A stretch of DNA of 52,233 nucleotides from DATKLX01 sp035542155. Lineage in GTDB: Bacteria > Chloroflexota > Anaerolineae > Anaerolineales > Anaerolineaceae. This document shows positions 1 to 8,045 of the stretch, piece after piece. Both the position numbers and the translations under genes were made by a program. The stretch spans positions 1 to 52,233 of the forward strand of contig DATKLX010000130.1 in NCBI GenBank assembly GCA_035542155.1, read 5' to 3'. Position 1 is the stretch's first letter, and each line of letters opens with the position of its first letter. The notes under the pieces are model-generated. The model was not told where the DNA came from and searched no databases. It saw nothing but the letters and a program-made list of their open reading frames with translations.

Positions 1-45
1 CCCGTTCACAACCTCCTGAATGGCCAGCTCCTCTTCATCGGGCAT
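1..45 (-). CDS. start of an unknown gene, possibly the HEPN partner of the nucleotidyltransferase (partial)
   Basis: Only the first 15 codons are visible (MPDEEELAIQEVVNG), running off the left edge. The ATG lies inside the last codons of the nucleotidyltransferase gene on the same strand, an 11-base overlap typical of translationally coupled pairs. Small nucleotidyltransferases of the MNT type are commonly paired with a HEPN-domain RNase, so a HEPN partner is the natural guess, but 15 residues cannot identify a family. Confidence 0.35.
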   Translation of the reverse strand, partial: MPDEEELAIQEVVNG

Positions 46-364
46 AAAGAACCTTGCCTTCATTCAAAGCTGGCCGGACGACTGTGCCGATAAGGTTGCG
101 ATACCGTTCGACATAAGCTTTGCTGACCACCACGATATCCACCGGGATGGATAGATAAGCCAGCGCTTGATAAATCCGCGCTGCCTCCTCGTTAGGCGAT
201 TGAACCTGGTCTTTGATCACCAACAGGTCCAGGTCGCTGTCAGGCCGGTGATCCCCACGCGCGTAGGAACCGAAAAGAATGATCTCATCGGGATCGCTCA
301 CGGCCAGGATCCGCTGGGTGATTTCTGGCAGATATTCCAGAGGGTCGGGCGTTTCTCTTTCCAT
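35..364 (-). CDS. MNT-type small nucleotidyltransferase
   Basis: A 109-residue protein made of a minimal nucleotidyltransferase fold. The family signature GSYARG is followed ten residues later by the D-L-D metal-binding pair (SDLDLLV), so the active site looks intact. Proteins of this family transfer AMP or other nucleotides and often act as antitoxins by modifying a HEPN RNase encoded next door; an overlapping gene does begin at its 3' end. I place the start at the ATG at 364 rather than the in-frame ATG at 388, because an extended -10 box (TGC-TATAAT, 374-382) lies between the two and would put transcription start almost on the 364 codon. Family call is secure; the toxin-antitoxin role is inference. 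Confidence 0.8.
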   Translation of the reverse strand: MERETPDPLEYLPEITQRILAVSDPDEIILFGSYARGDHRPDSDLDLLVIKDQVQSPNEEAARIYQALAYLSIPVDIVVVSKAYVERYRNLIGTVVRPALNEGKVLYAR

Positions 365-373
365 TTTGATTTG

Positions 374-382
374 ATTATAGCA
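374..382 (-). promoter_or_regulatory. extended -10 promoter element of the nucleotidyltransferase gene
   Basis: On the minus strand TGC-TATAAT lies nine bases upstream of the ATG at 364, in the gap after yifB. There is no good -35 box at 16-18 bases. The spacing implies a nearly leaderless transcript. Confidence 0.5.
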
Positions 383-389
383 TTGCAAA

Positions 390-1910
390 TTAGCCTTCGA
401 TGGTTCGCGGCCGGTACTGCAGCGCTTCAGCCAGGTGCTGCGGAGCGATCGTCTCCGCCCCGGCCAGGTCGGCGATGGTGCGGGCCAGCTTGAGCACGCG
501 GTGGTAGGCCCGCGCCGAGAGCTGAAGCTGGCTCATAGCCGCCTTCATCAGGCTGCGCCCCGCGTCGTCCAGCGCGCAGAACTTGCGCACCTCGGCCGGG
601 TGCATGTCCGCGTTGCAGGCCACGTCGCTGCCCTGGAAGCGCTGGCGCTGCCGCTTGCGGGCAATTTCCACCCGCTCGCGAACTGTGGTGGAAGGCTCGC
701 CCAGGCGGCTGTCGCTCAGCTTTTCATATTCTACGCGCGGGACCTGGATGTGGATGTCGATGCGGTCGAGCAGCGGGCCGGAGATGCGCTTCTGGTACCT
801 GGTCACCATCCCGGCCGAGCAGGTGCATGGCTTGAGGGGGTCGCCAAAATACCCGCAGGGACAGGGGTTCATCGCCCCGATCAACTGGAAGTTGGCGGGA
901 AAGGTCAGCGAGCCCTGCGCCCGGCTGATGGTAACCGTCTTGTCCTCCATCGGCTGGCGCAGCACCTCGAGCACGCGCGGGCCGAACTCGGGCAGCTCGT
1001 CCAGGAAGAGCACCCCGCGGTGGGCCAGCGAGATCTCGCCGGTATGGGGGTTGTTCCCCCCGCCGACCAGGCCGGCAAAGGAGATGGTATGGTGCGGGGA
1101 GCGGAAGGGGCGATTGCGCACCAGCGGCACGTCCGGCGGGAGCTGGTCGGCGACCGAGTAGATGCGCGTCACGTCCAGGGCTTCGTCGATGGACATGCGC
1201 GGCAGGACGGCCGGCATCGCCCGCGCCAGCAGCGTCTTCCCCGCCCCCGGCGGCCCAGAGAGCAGCATGTTATGGGCCCCGGCCGCCGCTACCTCCAAAG
1301 CGCGTTTGACGTGCTCCTGGCCCTTGATGTCGCGGAAATCGGTCAGCACGCTGATCTCCAGGTCGGAGACCTGGACGGAAGGCTGGGGGGCGATCGTCGT
1401 TTCGCCGCACAGGTAGTCGCGCAGCTCGGCCAGGCTGCTCACCGGGATCACTTCCAGGCCGGGGATCAGGGCGGCTTCGCTGGCGTCCGGGCGCGGGGCG
1501 AAAACCCGTTTGTATCCTTCCTGCCGGGCGACCGCCGCCATCGGCAGCACCCCGCGGACATGGCGGACCGAGCCGTCCAGTGACAGCTCGCCGATGACCA
1601 GCGTCCCATTCAGGCTGCTCGACGGGATCTGCTCGGTCATCGCCAGCACGCCCAGGGCGATGGGCAGGTCGTAGGCCGGGCCTTCCTTGCGCACGGAGGC
1701 GGGGGCCAGGTTGACCGTCACTCGCTTGCGGGGATAGATCAGGGCGGCATTTTTGATAGCCGCCTGGACCCGCTCGCGCGATTCCTGCACGGCGGCGTCG
1801 GGCAAGCCGACGATAATCATGCCGGGCAGTCCCATGGATGCGTCGACTTCGACTTCAACGATGACGCCTTCGAGACCGATGACAGCGCAGGAGAAGACGC
1901 GGGCCAGCAT
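390..1910 (-). CDS. YifB/ComM family Mg-chelatase-like AAA+ ATPase
   Basis: 506 residues, full length for the YifB family. The N-terminal part is a Lon-protease-like S5 fold domain (residues about 1-165). The AAA+ domain carries the Walker A motif SGPPGAGKTLLARA near residue 220 and the Walker B stretch GVLFLDELPEF near 300, followed by the Mg-chelatase C-terminal helices with Cys-rich NPCPCGYFGDPLKPCTC. In proteobacteria ComM is a hexameric helicase that drives branch migration during integration of transformed DNA; in other phyla the role is less clear. The gene starts 13 bases after proC ends on the same strand, so the two are probably co-transcribed. Confidence 0.93.
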   Translation of the reverse strand: MLARVFSCAVIGLEGVIVEVEVDASMGLPGMIIVGLPDAAVQESRERVQAAIKNAALIYPRKRVTVNLAPASVRKEGPAYDLPIALGVLAMTEQIPSSSLNGTLVIGELSLDGSVRHVRGVLPMAAVARQEGYKRVFAPRPDASEAALIPGLEVIPVSSLAELRDYLCGETTIAPQPSVQVSDLEISVLTDFRDIKGQEHVKRALEVAAAGAHNMLLSGPPGAGKTLLARAMPAVLPRMSIDEALDVTRIYSVADQLPPDVPLVRNRPFRSPHHTISFAGLVGGGNNPHTGEISLAHRGVLFLDELPEFGPRVLEVLRQPMEDKTVTISRAQGSLTFPANFQLIGAMNPCPCGYFGDPLKPCTCSAGMVTRYQKRISGPLLDRIDIHIQVPRVEYEKLSDSRLGEPSTTVRERVEIARKRQRQRFQGSDVACNADMHPAEVRKFCALDDAGRSLMKAAMSQLQLSARAYHRVLKLARTIADLAGAETIAPQHLAEALQYRPRTIEG

Positions 1911-1923
1911 AGAGTTTTGTTCC

Positions 1924-2784
1924 CTATCCTTTATCGTTGTTTTCCGGCCGTTCGGGTACGTGGCTGGCGCCGCCTTTCCCCAGCTCCTGCGAGCGCTCGA
2001 AGGCCGCCCAGACCGCCCGCGAGATCGCGGTGCGGAAACCGGCTTTTTCCAGGTAGTAGATCGCCGCAGCCGAGGTGCCTCCCGGCGAGGTGACCTGGTT
2101 GCGCAGGGTCGCGGGATGGATCTTATTCCTGGCGTAGAAATCCAGCGATCCGCGGAACGTCTGCACGACCAGTTTTTCCGAGATCCGCCGCGGCAGACCC
2201 AGGTGGACCCCCGAATCGATCATCGCTTCGAGGAAAAGGAAAACGTAGGCTGGCCCGGTCCCTGATAACGCCGTGGCCATATCCAGGTAGGACTCTTCCT
2301 CCACGTACACCTCTTCCCCCAGCGAGCAGAGGATCTCGCGGGCGAGATCGGCCTGCTCGGGAGAAACGGCGCTGGAGGCGGTCCACATCGTGATCCCCTC
2401 GCCAATCTGCGCCGGGGTGTTGGGCATGGCCCGGACGATCATGGAGTGGTTGAGGCCCTGGCTGATCTTTTGAATGGTAGCTCCCGCCACGATGGACATG
2501 ACCAGCGCGTGCGCCTGGATCTTGCCATTCAAACCGGCGAGCACCCGGTCGAGCTTCTGCGGCTTGACGCTCAGAAAGACCACGTTCGCCTGCCTGGCTG
2601 CCTCGGCGTTATCCGTAAAAGTCTGGATGCCGTAGCGGTCCCGGAGTTCTTTCCCTCGCTCGAGGCCCGGCCCCGCCGCCAGGATCTGATCCGGGACGGT
2701 CAATTCCTGGCGCAGCATCCCCGCGATCAGGGCTTCGGCCATCACGCCAGGGCCGATCAGTGCGATTTTTTCATTTCGATCCAT
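1924..2784 (-). CDS. proC: pyrroline-5-carboxylate reductase
   Basis: 286 residues, slightly longer than the usual 265-275. It reduces 1-pyrroline-5-carboxylate to L-proline with NAD(P)H, the last step of proline synthesis, in the cytoplasm. The N-terminal Rossmann motif reads IGPGVMAEA (family GxGxMxxA) and the C-terminal dimerisation domain has the family signature around TALSGTGPAYVF and VTSPGGTSAAAI. It is the first gene of a probable two-gene unit with yifB. No proB or proA lies in the window. Confidence 0.95.
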   Translation of the reverse strand: MDRNEKIALIGPGVMAEALIAGMLRQELTVPDQILAAGPGLERGKELRDRYGIQTFTDNAEAARQANVVFLSVKPQKLDRVLAGLNGKIQAHALVMSIVAGATIQKISQGLNHSMIVRAMPNTPAQIGEGITMWTASSAVSPEQADLAREILCSLGEEVYVEEESYLDMATALSGTGPAYVFLFLEAMIDSGVHLGLPRRISEKLVVQTFRGSLDFYARNKIHPATLRNQVTSPGGTSAAAIYYLEKAGFRTAISRAVWAAFERSQELGKGGASHVPERPENNDKG

Positions 2785-2802
2785 CGTTTTTGCTCCCTAA
2801 GT

Positions 2803-2836
2803 CAATTGGTTACCTGGTTGCTCAGGCAATTGGTTA
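2803..2836. repeat. short direct repeat upstream of proC
   Basis: The 11-base string CAATTGGTTAC occurs at 2803-2813 and again at 2826-2836, two helical turns apart, in the 68-base gap between the methyltransferase gene and proC. It could be a paired operator site or chance duplication; nothing else supports regulation. Confidence 0.45.
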
Positions 2837-2852
2837 CTCAGGTTCTGGATCA

Positions 2853-3779
2853 TCAGCTTTTATCCGCGGGCATAGCTGCCCAACGGGCGAAGATCGCCAG
2901 GGAGAGGATCCGCCCGGCGCTTTTTTCGACCAGGGTCAATTCGCCGGCGGTAACATCCCCGCCGTACCCCTGCATCATTTCCTCTACGCCGAAGTACAGA
3001 GTCAGCGCGGAGGCTTTGACCGCGTAAGCGGTCAGCACGATAAAGATTGGATTCGGCGAGAGCAGCGCGCGGCAGTCGTCCAGCAGGGAGGGCAGGAGCT
3101 TATAGAACTCCCAGACCTCACCTTTCGGTCCGCGGCCGAACTTGGGCGGGTCCAGGATCAGGCCGTCGTACTGCGCCCCGCGGCGCGCTTCGCGGCGAAT
3201 GAACTTCAAGGCGTCCTCGAGGATCCAGCGGATCGGTCGGTCCTCCAGCCCGGAGAGGGACTGGTTCTCGCGCGCCCAGCCGATCACCTTGCGCGAGGCA
3301 TCCACGTGGGTTACTTTCGCTCCCGCCTGGGCCGCGGCGAGGCTGGCCAGGCCGGTATATCCGAACAGGTTGAGCACCTTGACCGGTCGCGACGCCGCGC
3401 TGATTTGCTCCACCGTCCAGTCCCACTGGCAGGCCTGCTCGGGAAAAACACCCAGATGGCGAGAGCCGCTGATCTGGGCCCAGAAGCGCAGATCGCGGTA
3501 CTCCATCTTCCAGCGCTCGTCCATTGGACGAAGCACCTGCCAGTTCCCCCCGTTCTCTTCCGGCGCCGGCACGAACCTGGCGTGAGCGCTGTCCCATTCT
3601 TTTTCCGCCATGGCAGGTCTCCAGATTGCCTCGGCTTCCGGGCGGACCAGCCGGTAAGGCCCGTAGCGCTCGAGCTTGGCCCCGTTGCCGCTGTCGAGCA
3701 GCTCGTAATCCTTCCAGGACGGGGAAGAGATCCATTGAATGGCGGGGAAAGCCGCTGTTTTTGGCCGGGGATCGCTCAT
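2853..3779 (-). CDS. class I SAM-dependent RNA methyltransferase, RlmI/RlmK-like (COG1092)
   Basis: 308 residues. The C-terminal two thirds are a Rossmann-fold methyltransferase: SAM-binding motif I is LNLFGYTGLASLAAAQAG, the acidic loop is THVDASRKVIGWAREN, and the motif IV is LILDPPKFGRG, as in the 23S rRNA cytosine methyltransferases RlmI and RlmK. The N-terminal PUA domain of RlmI is not obvious; the first 100 residues are instead a short beta-rich region. The substrate is therefore uncertain but an rRNA base is likely. It is transcribed divergently from the C-S lyase gene, from a good promoter at 3814-3842. Confidence 0.85.
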   Translation of the reverse strand: MSDPRPKTAAFPAIQWISSPSWKDYELLDSGNGAKLERYGPYRLVRPEAEAIWRPAMAEKEWDSAHARFVPAPEENGGNWQVLRPMDERWKMEYRDLRFWAQISGSRHLGVFPEQACQWDWTVEQISAASRPVKVLNLFGYTGLASLAAAQAGAKVTHVDASRKVIGWARENQSLSGLEDRPIRWILEDALKFIRREARRGAQYDGLILDPPKFGRGPKGEVWEFYKLLPSLLDDCRALLSPNPIFIVLTAYAVKASALTLYFGVEEMMQGYGGDVTAGELTLVEKSAGRILSLAIFARWAAMPADKS

Positions 3780-3813
3780 GGGTTCTCTGGATTTCCTGTG
3801 GCAGACGATTTCC

Positions 3814-3842
3814 AGTATACCAGCGAACCAGCCAGATCACAA
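3814..3842 (-). promoter_or_regulatory. sigma-70-type promoter for the RNA methyltransferase
   Basis: Minus strand: -35 TTGTGA (3842-3837), 17-base spacer, -10 TATACT (3819-3814) preceded by TGG, an extended -10. Transcription would start about 28 bases before the ATG at 3779. Confidence 0.65.
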
Positions 3843-3846
3843 ATAG

Positions 3847-3852
3847 TATAAT
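3847..3852 (+). promoter_or_regulatory. candidate -10 box for the patB-like gene
   Basis: A perfect TATAAT 50 bases before the ATG at 3903. No convincing -35 box is seen, so this is a weak call. Confidence 0.35.
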
Positions 3853-3902
3853 CAACCGGGTAATTTTGCAGACATATCCTTTCTTCCCTGGACGGATCGC
3901 CC

Positions 3903-5102
3903 ATGACGGACATTCCACAGAAATTCGATTTTGACCGGATCATCGACCGCCGAGATACCGACAGCATCAAGTGGTGCATGTACGGCCCAGATGTGTTGCC
4001 CATGTGGGTGGCAGATATGGATTTTTTGAGCCCACCGGCGGTGATCGACGCACTGCGCGCCCGGGTGGAGCGCGGCGTTTTCGGGTATCCCCGTGAGAAC
4101 CAGGAGCTGAGCGAGGTCATCGTCGAGCGGCTGCGCCGACTGTATGGGTGGGAGATCCAGACCGATTGGGTGATTCACCTTCCCGGGGTGATCACCGGTT
4201 TCAACCTGGCCTGCCAGGCTTTTGCCAGACCGGGCGAGGGGATCCTGATCCAGACGCCGGTCTACACACCGATCCTCCACGCGCCGGAAACCGGAGGGTT
4301 CAGTTGCAACGAAACACAGTTGGTTCAGGATGCCGGCGGCCGCTATGAGGTGGATTTCGATGCCTTCGAGGCCGCGATCACCGGTCAGACGCGGGTCTTT
4401 CTGCTCTGCAATCCGCATAACCCCGTCGGTCGCGATTTCCACCGCGAGGAGCTGGAGAAAATGGCGGAGATCTGCCTGCGGCGTGGGGTGATCCTGGTCT
4501 CGGACGAGATCCATTCGGACCTGCTTTTTTCCGAAACCCGCCACGTCCCCATCGCTTCCCTCTCGCCCGAAGTAGCCGCGCGCTCCGTGACCCTGATGTC
4601 CGCCAGCAAGACCTATAATATCGCCGGCCTGCAAAGCGCGTTTGCAGTGATCCCGGACCAGACGCTGCGCAAGGAGTTTATAAAAGCCCGGCGCGGGCTG
4701 ATCCACTGGGTGAACCTGATGGCCACGACCGCTGTGCTGGCGGCTTACCGCGAGTCGCAGGACTGGCTGGATGAGCTGCTGGTGTACCTGGAAGGCAACC
4801 GTGATTTTCTGGTCCATGCGATTCGCGAGCGGTTCCCGCGAATTTCGATGCGGGCGCCCGAAGCGACCTATCTCGCCTGGTTGGACTGCCGCAGGCTTCC
4901 CTTGAACGAGAGCGCGTTTTTCTTCTTTCTCCGCGAAGCCAGGGTGGCGCTGGTCGATGGGGCCGGATTCGGCAAAGGAGGGGAAGGGTTTGCCCGCTTG
5001 AACTTTGGTTGCCCCCGCTCCGTTCTGAAGGAGGCCCTGGATCGGATGGAGGAAGCGCTGTTCAGGCTGGAGCAGAAAACCGGCGAGCTTCCCCGCGGGT
5101 AA
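3903..5102 (+). CDS. patB: PatB/MalY family PLP-dependent cystathionine beta-lyase (C-S lyase)
   Basis: 399 residues, the normal length for the MalY/PatB family. These fold-type I PLP enzymes cleave cystathionine or cysteine conjugates to homocysteine or thiols, pyruvate and ammonia. The N-terminal signature VLPMWVADMDF, the substrate-binding NPHNPVGR, VSDEIHSDL and the PLP lysine in SASKTYNIAGLQ are all present. The start ATG is the only good one and directly precedes the conserved FDRIIDRRDTDSIKW region. It is monocistronic, followed by a strong shared terminator. The preferred substrate cannot be read from the sequence. Confidence 0.9.
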   Translation: MTDIPQKFDFDRIIDRRDTDSIKWCMYGPDVLPMWVADMDFLSPPAVIDALRARVERGVFGYPRENQELSEVIVERLRRLYGWEIQTDWVIHLPGVITGFNLACQAFARPGEGILIQTPVYTPILHAPETGGFSCNETQLVQDAGGRYEVDFDAFEAAITGQTRVFLLCNPHNPVGRDFHREELEKMAEICLRRGVILVSDEIHSDLLFSETRHVPIASLSPEVAARSVTLMSASKTYNIAGLQSAFAVIPDQTLRKEFIKARRGLIHWVNLMATTAVLAAYRESQDWLDELLVYLEGNRDFLVHAIRERFPRISMRAPEATYLAWLDCRRLPLNESAFFFFLREARVALVDGAGFGKGGEGFARLNFGCPRSVLKEALDRMEEALFRLEQKTGELPRG

Positions 5103-5106
5103 AACA

Positions 5107-5132
5107 ATAGAGCCGCCAACCGGCGGCTCTAT
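5107..5132. terminator. bidirectional intrinsic terminator between patB and csp
   Basis: A perfect 11-base-pair stem (5107-5117 with 5122-5132) around the loop AACC. A T-run follows on the plus strand and TTGTTTT follows on the minus strand, so the hairpin can serve both convergent genes. Confidence 0.85.
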
Positions 5133-5156
5133 TTGTTGGTGTTGAGAATTGGCGAA

Positions 5157-5369
5157 TCACTCGGCTGGAACGACGTTCGCGGCCTGCAACCCCTTGGGAC
5201 CCTCTTCAATCGAGAATTCCACCTTTTGGCCTTCTTTCAAACGCTTGTAGCCTTCCATCTGGATGGCGGAAAAGTGGACGAAGACGTCATCACCGTCATC
5301 CCGGCCAATGAAGCCATAACCCTTGGTGGCATTGAACCACTTTACGGTCCCAAAATAACGTTCGGACAT
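5157..5369 (-). CDS. cold-shock domain protein (CspA family)
   Basis: 70 residues, one complete cold-shock domain. The RNP1 motif KGYGFIGRD and the RNP2 motif DVFVHFSAI are intact, and the protein opens with the family GTVKWFNATKGYGF. Such proteins bind single-stranded RNA and DNA and act as RNA chaperones. A strong ribosome binding site (GGAGAAAGAGT) precedes the ATG. The promoter at 5466-5494 predicts a leader of roughly 90 bases, as is common for csp genes, where the leader often controls translation by temperature. Confidence 0.96.
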   Translation of the reverse strand: MSERYFGTVKWFNATKGYGFIGRDDGDDVFVHFSAIQMEGYKRLKEGQKVEFSIEEGPKGLQAANVVPAE

Positions 5370-5465
5370 ACTCTTTCTCCATTAGAAAATATTTTTAGGT
5401 TTGCGCTGAATCGCCGTCCAGCGGTTGGGTGGGTTCAAAACGATTTTCAGCGCCTGAGGAGATAA

Positions 5466-5494
5466 AGGGTAACACGCCTTAGAAGCGATGTCAA
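5466..5494 (-). promoter_or_regulatory. csp promoter with long leader
   Basis: Minus strand: perfect -35 TTGACA (5494-5489), exactly 17 bases, then -10 TACCCT (5471-5466). The leader to the ATG at 5369 is about 90 bases. Confidence 0.75.
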
Positions 5495-5567
5495 GGATAA
5501 CGCAATTCCCTTCCGGGCTTCCTTACAGGATCGTTAACCTGGTTTGGTGTTACAATCCGTTGGCAAA

Positions 5568-5720
5568 ATGGAGATTGACGCCTCAGGTCAGGAGTTCAAG
5601 AACCTGGGGGTCGCCTGGAAGGATGTTCGGGTGGCCCGCATCGATCCAGACCTGCATCGCATCGAGCTGGAAAATAGGCAGAAGGTACCTTACGACCGGT
5701 TATTACTGGCCACAGCGCTG
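5568..5720 (+). pseudogene. remnant of an FAD/NAD(P)-dependent oxidoreductase
   Basis: An in-frame stretch reads DVRVARIDPDLHRIELENRQ followed by VPYDRLLLATAL. This matches the middle of pyridine nucleotide-disulfide oxidoreductase domains (NADH dehydrogenase or NirB-like: V-x-x-IDP...VxL.DG..LPYDxLLLATG). Neither the GxGxxG start nor the NAD domain is present, and after LLLATAL the frame loses similarity. A second open stretch in another frame (about 5717-5847, ending in TGA, with AEVDISPIRQALLEKERPSR) reads like coding sequence of an unrelated gene end, which I cannot identify. The roughly 500-base gap between csp and the TPR gene thus holds the csp promoter plus gene debris. Confidence 0.55.
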
Positions 5721-5865
5721 AGGTGGATATCTCCCCAATCCGCCAGGCGCTGCTCGAGAAAGAGCGCCCCTCCAGGGATATCCTCCTCGAATTCCGGAAC
5801 CATCTGAAAAGCGAGCCCACGACCCAACCCATCCGGCGAAACTGAGATCCTGTGGTAACCTGCTG

Positions 5866-5871
5866 TATAAT
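5866..5871 (+). promoter_or_regulatory. -10 box for a leaderless TPR gene transcript
   Basis: TATAAT ends only six bases before the ATG at 5878, and there is no Shine-Dalgarno sequence between them. Transcription would begin at or next to the start codon. A -35 match is weak. Confidence 0.55.
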
Positions 5872-5877
5872 CACAAA

Positions 5878-7299
5878 ATGAAGCGAGTTCTGGAATCGGC
5901 CGATTGGGCGCGCATTTTGATCCCCCTGCTGTTTGGAGTGGCTCTGGCCCTCTATCCCACGTCGTTCCAGGCGGCGAAGGCGCTGGAGCGGGGGAAGGTC
6001 GCCGAAACCGACCAGCGCCCGGCTCTCGCAGCCACGCAGCTTTCCGGGGCGGCCGGGGCGCTTCCCTGGCGGGCCGACCTGTGGGAACGGGCCGGAATCG
6101 ACGCCCTCGAAGGAGGCGATTCTGCCGCTGCCATCCCCGACCTGGAGAGAGCCCGGAAAGAGGGCCAGCTCTCTCTCCAGGGCTGGCTGGCCCTGGGAGA
6201 TGCCTACCAGAAGCAGGGGGACCTCGCCGCCGGGCTGGCGACCTGGGAGACCAGAGCCAGCCTTGGCGGAGGATCGAAGGAATTATTCGAGCGATTGGTA
6301 GATGGTTACGACCAGCAGGGCGATCTCGAAATGGCAGTCCAGGCACTGCGACGCTGGAAAGCGAGTGAGCCGGATCAGGCTGAAGTCCTCTATCAGCTTG
6401 GGTTGCACGAAGCGGTGATCCATCCCGGCGACGCGGGGGTGATCCTATCCCAGGCGGTCGCCGCCGATTCTTCGCTGGCAGAGAAGACCCGGACGATCCA
6501 GACTGCCCTGAATGTGGCCAGCCTGGAAGATGACGCCGCCTATAAGCTGCTTATCATTGGTAGGAGCCTGGCCTCCCTCGGCGATTGGAAGCTGGCTGCC
6601 GAGACCTTCCGCAGGGGAACCCTGGCCCGGCCCGATTACGCCGAAGTCTGGGCATTCCTCGGCGAGGCGAGACAGCATCTTGGCAAAGATGGACAGGCAG
6701 AGCTGACCAGGGCCGAAGTATTAAATCCAGATTCCGTCTTGGTTCAGGCGCTGAAAGCGCTGTATTGGCAGCGCCAGGGTAAACCGGCTCGGGCGGTGGA
6801 CAGTCTGACGAAAGTAGCCGGGATTGAGCCCGAAAACCCCACCTGGCAGCTCGAGCTGGGCAATGCCCTGGCCGCGCTGGGGAAGCTGAACCAGGCGCTG
6901 GAGCATTATCAGAATGCAGTCCGCCTGGCGCCGGTCGATCCGTTCTACTGGCGCGCCCTGGCCGGTTTTTGCGTTGATTTCAATGTCGAGATGAAAACCG
7001 TTGGCCTCCCCGCCGCCAGCCAGGCGGTCGCTCTGGATCCTAATGACCCCAGCGGGCTGGACCTGATCGGCGAAATCTTCCTCAAAACCAGCGATACTCT
7101 CAGCGCGGAACGATTCTTGCAGCGCAGTTTGCAGGCTTCCCCGGATTACGCTCCAGCGCATTACCACCTAGGGTTCCTGTTTTTGCAGGCGGGGAAGACC
7201 AGTGAAGCCTACCAGCACTTGAGCCGGGCAGCGCAACTGGCCGCTGGCCAACCGCTCGGAAAGCAGGCGCAGCGTTTAATCGACCAATATTTCCGTTAA
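5878..7299 (+). CDS. membrane-anchored tetratricopeptide (TPR) protein
   Basis: 473 residues. A single N-terminal hydrophobic segment (about residues 12-30, RILIPLLFGVALALYPTSF) should anchor it in the membrane with the rest outside or in the cytoplasm; no lipobox follows. The remainder is a chain of TPR-type helix pairs, for example PDYAEVWAFLGEARQHLGK, NPTWQLELGNALAALGKLNQ, DPFYWRALAGF and PDYAPAHYHLGFLFLQAGK. TPR proteins are scaffolds for protein contacts; no catalytic domain is visible, so the partner is unknown. The gene is preceded by decayed sequence and by a -10 box that implies a leaderless mRNA. It is followed after 100 bases by a lipoprotein gene. Confidence 0.85.
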   Translation: MKRVLESADWARILIPLLFGVALALYPTSFQAAKALERGKVAETDQRPALAATQLSGAAGALPWRADLWERAGIDALEGGDSAAAIPDLERARKEGQLSLQGWLALGDAYQKQGDLAAGLATWETRASLGGGSKELFERLVDGYDQQGDLEMAVQALRRWKASEPDQAEVLYQLGLHEAVIHPGDAGVILSQAVAADSSLAEKTRTIQTALNVASLEDDAAYKLLIIGRSLASLGDWKLAAETFRRGTLARPDYAEVWAFLGEARQHLGKDGQAELTRAEVLNPDSVLVQALKALYWQRQGKPARAVDSLTKVAGIEPENPTWQLELGNALAALGKLNQALEHYQNAVRLAPVDPFYWRALAGFCVDFNVEMKTVGLPAASQAVALDPNDPSGLDLIGEIFLKTSDTLSAERFLQRSLQASPDYAPAHYHLGFLFLQAGKTSEAYQHLSRAAQLAAGQPLGKQAQRLIDQYFR

Positions 7300-7322
7300 C
7301 ATCAGGTCTGCGCCCACCTTTA

Positions 7323-7331
7323 TGCTACAAT
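7323..7331 (+). promoter_or_regulatory. extended -10 box upstream of the lipoprotein gene
   Basis: TGC-TACAAT at 7323-7331 lies about 70 bases before the ATG at 7400. The -35 region is poor, as expected if the TGn extension compensates. Confidence 0.45.
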
Positions 7332-7399
7332 ATGGCCTGAACTGCTCCGGTAGGATCACCTGAAAGATCACTATTGCTCCAGGGAAAGGTGGTGTTCCT

Positions 7400-8035
7400 A
7401 TGAAATGCACTCTGCGCCGGATAATGCTCCTGTTTGCCCTGCTGCCGGTCTTGGCGGGCTGCTTACCTGCCTCTGAAGGGAACAGCGTGTTATTTCAGGA
7501 TGATTTTTCGGACTCTGCCAGCGGTTGGAGCACCCTGCGGAAGGATAACCAGGTAATGGATTACGAGGAAGGCACCTTCCGTTTCGTGGTCGATAAGCCC
7601 CAGTTTGATTACTGGTCAACCCCCCGGCTTAGCTTTACCGATACCCACATCGAAGTCGACGCTATCAAGGTTGCCGGAGGAGAGGATAACGATTTTGGAA
7701 TCATCTGCCGGTATCAGGACCAGGACAATTTCTATGGGTTCCTGATCAGCAGCGATGGATATTATGGCATCAGCCAGCGAAAAAATAAAGAGCACCGCAT
7801 CATCAGCCCGGAGGGGAAGTTGCTCTACTCGGACGCCATCCATCAGGGCGCGGCGTCGAACCGGATTGCTGCCGATTGCAACGGCAACCGGCTGGCATTA
7901 TCCGTAAATGGGAAGAGGCTGGTTGAAGTCGAAAACTCGGATTTCACCGCCGGGGATGTCGGCCTGATCGCCGGCACCCTCGACGCGCTCGCGGTGGAGA
8001 TCCGCTTCGATAATTTTCGAGTGACCAGGCCGTGA
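7400..8035 (+). CDS. lipoprotein with a concanavalin/LamG-like jelly-roll domain
   Basis: 211 residues. The signal peptide ends in a lipobox (LPVLAGC, acylated Cys at residue 21), so the mature protein is a surface lipoprotein; lgt and lspA for its processing are both encoded in this window. The body has the features of a DUF1080/LamG-like beta-sandwich: FQDDFSDSASGW at its start, IEVDA..., DNDFGIICRYQDQDNFYGF in the middle and the terminal IRFDNFRV. Such domains bind carbohydrate or act as adhesins; no catalytic residues are evident. It precedes mtaB by 10 bases and may be co-transcribed. Confidence 0.8.
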   Translation: MKCTLRRIMLLFALLPVLAGCLPASEGNSVLFQDDFSDSASGWSTLRKDNQVMDYEEGTFRFVVDKPQFDYWSTPRLSFTDTHIEVDAIKVAGGEDNDFGIICRYQDQDNFYGFLISSDGYYGISQRKNKEHRIISPEGKLLYSDAIHQGAASNRIAADCNGNRLALSVNGKRLVEVENSDFTAGDVGLIAGTLDALAVEIRFDNFRVTRP

Positions 8036-8045
8036 GGCCTGGATT

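Noticed and set aside
435..1583. Long open reading frame on the plus strand opposite yifB
   Set aside because: It is the antisense shadow of a GC-rich gene; the translation is rich in Arg, His and Gly, has no domain, and yifB on the other strand is unambiguous.
5690..6346. Minus-strand frame of 218 codons across the start of the TPR gene
   Set aside because: Arg/Pro/Gly-rich shadow of the TPR coding sequence with no ribosome binding site or recognisable domain.
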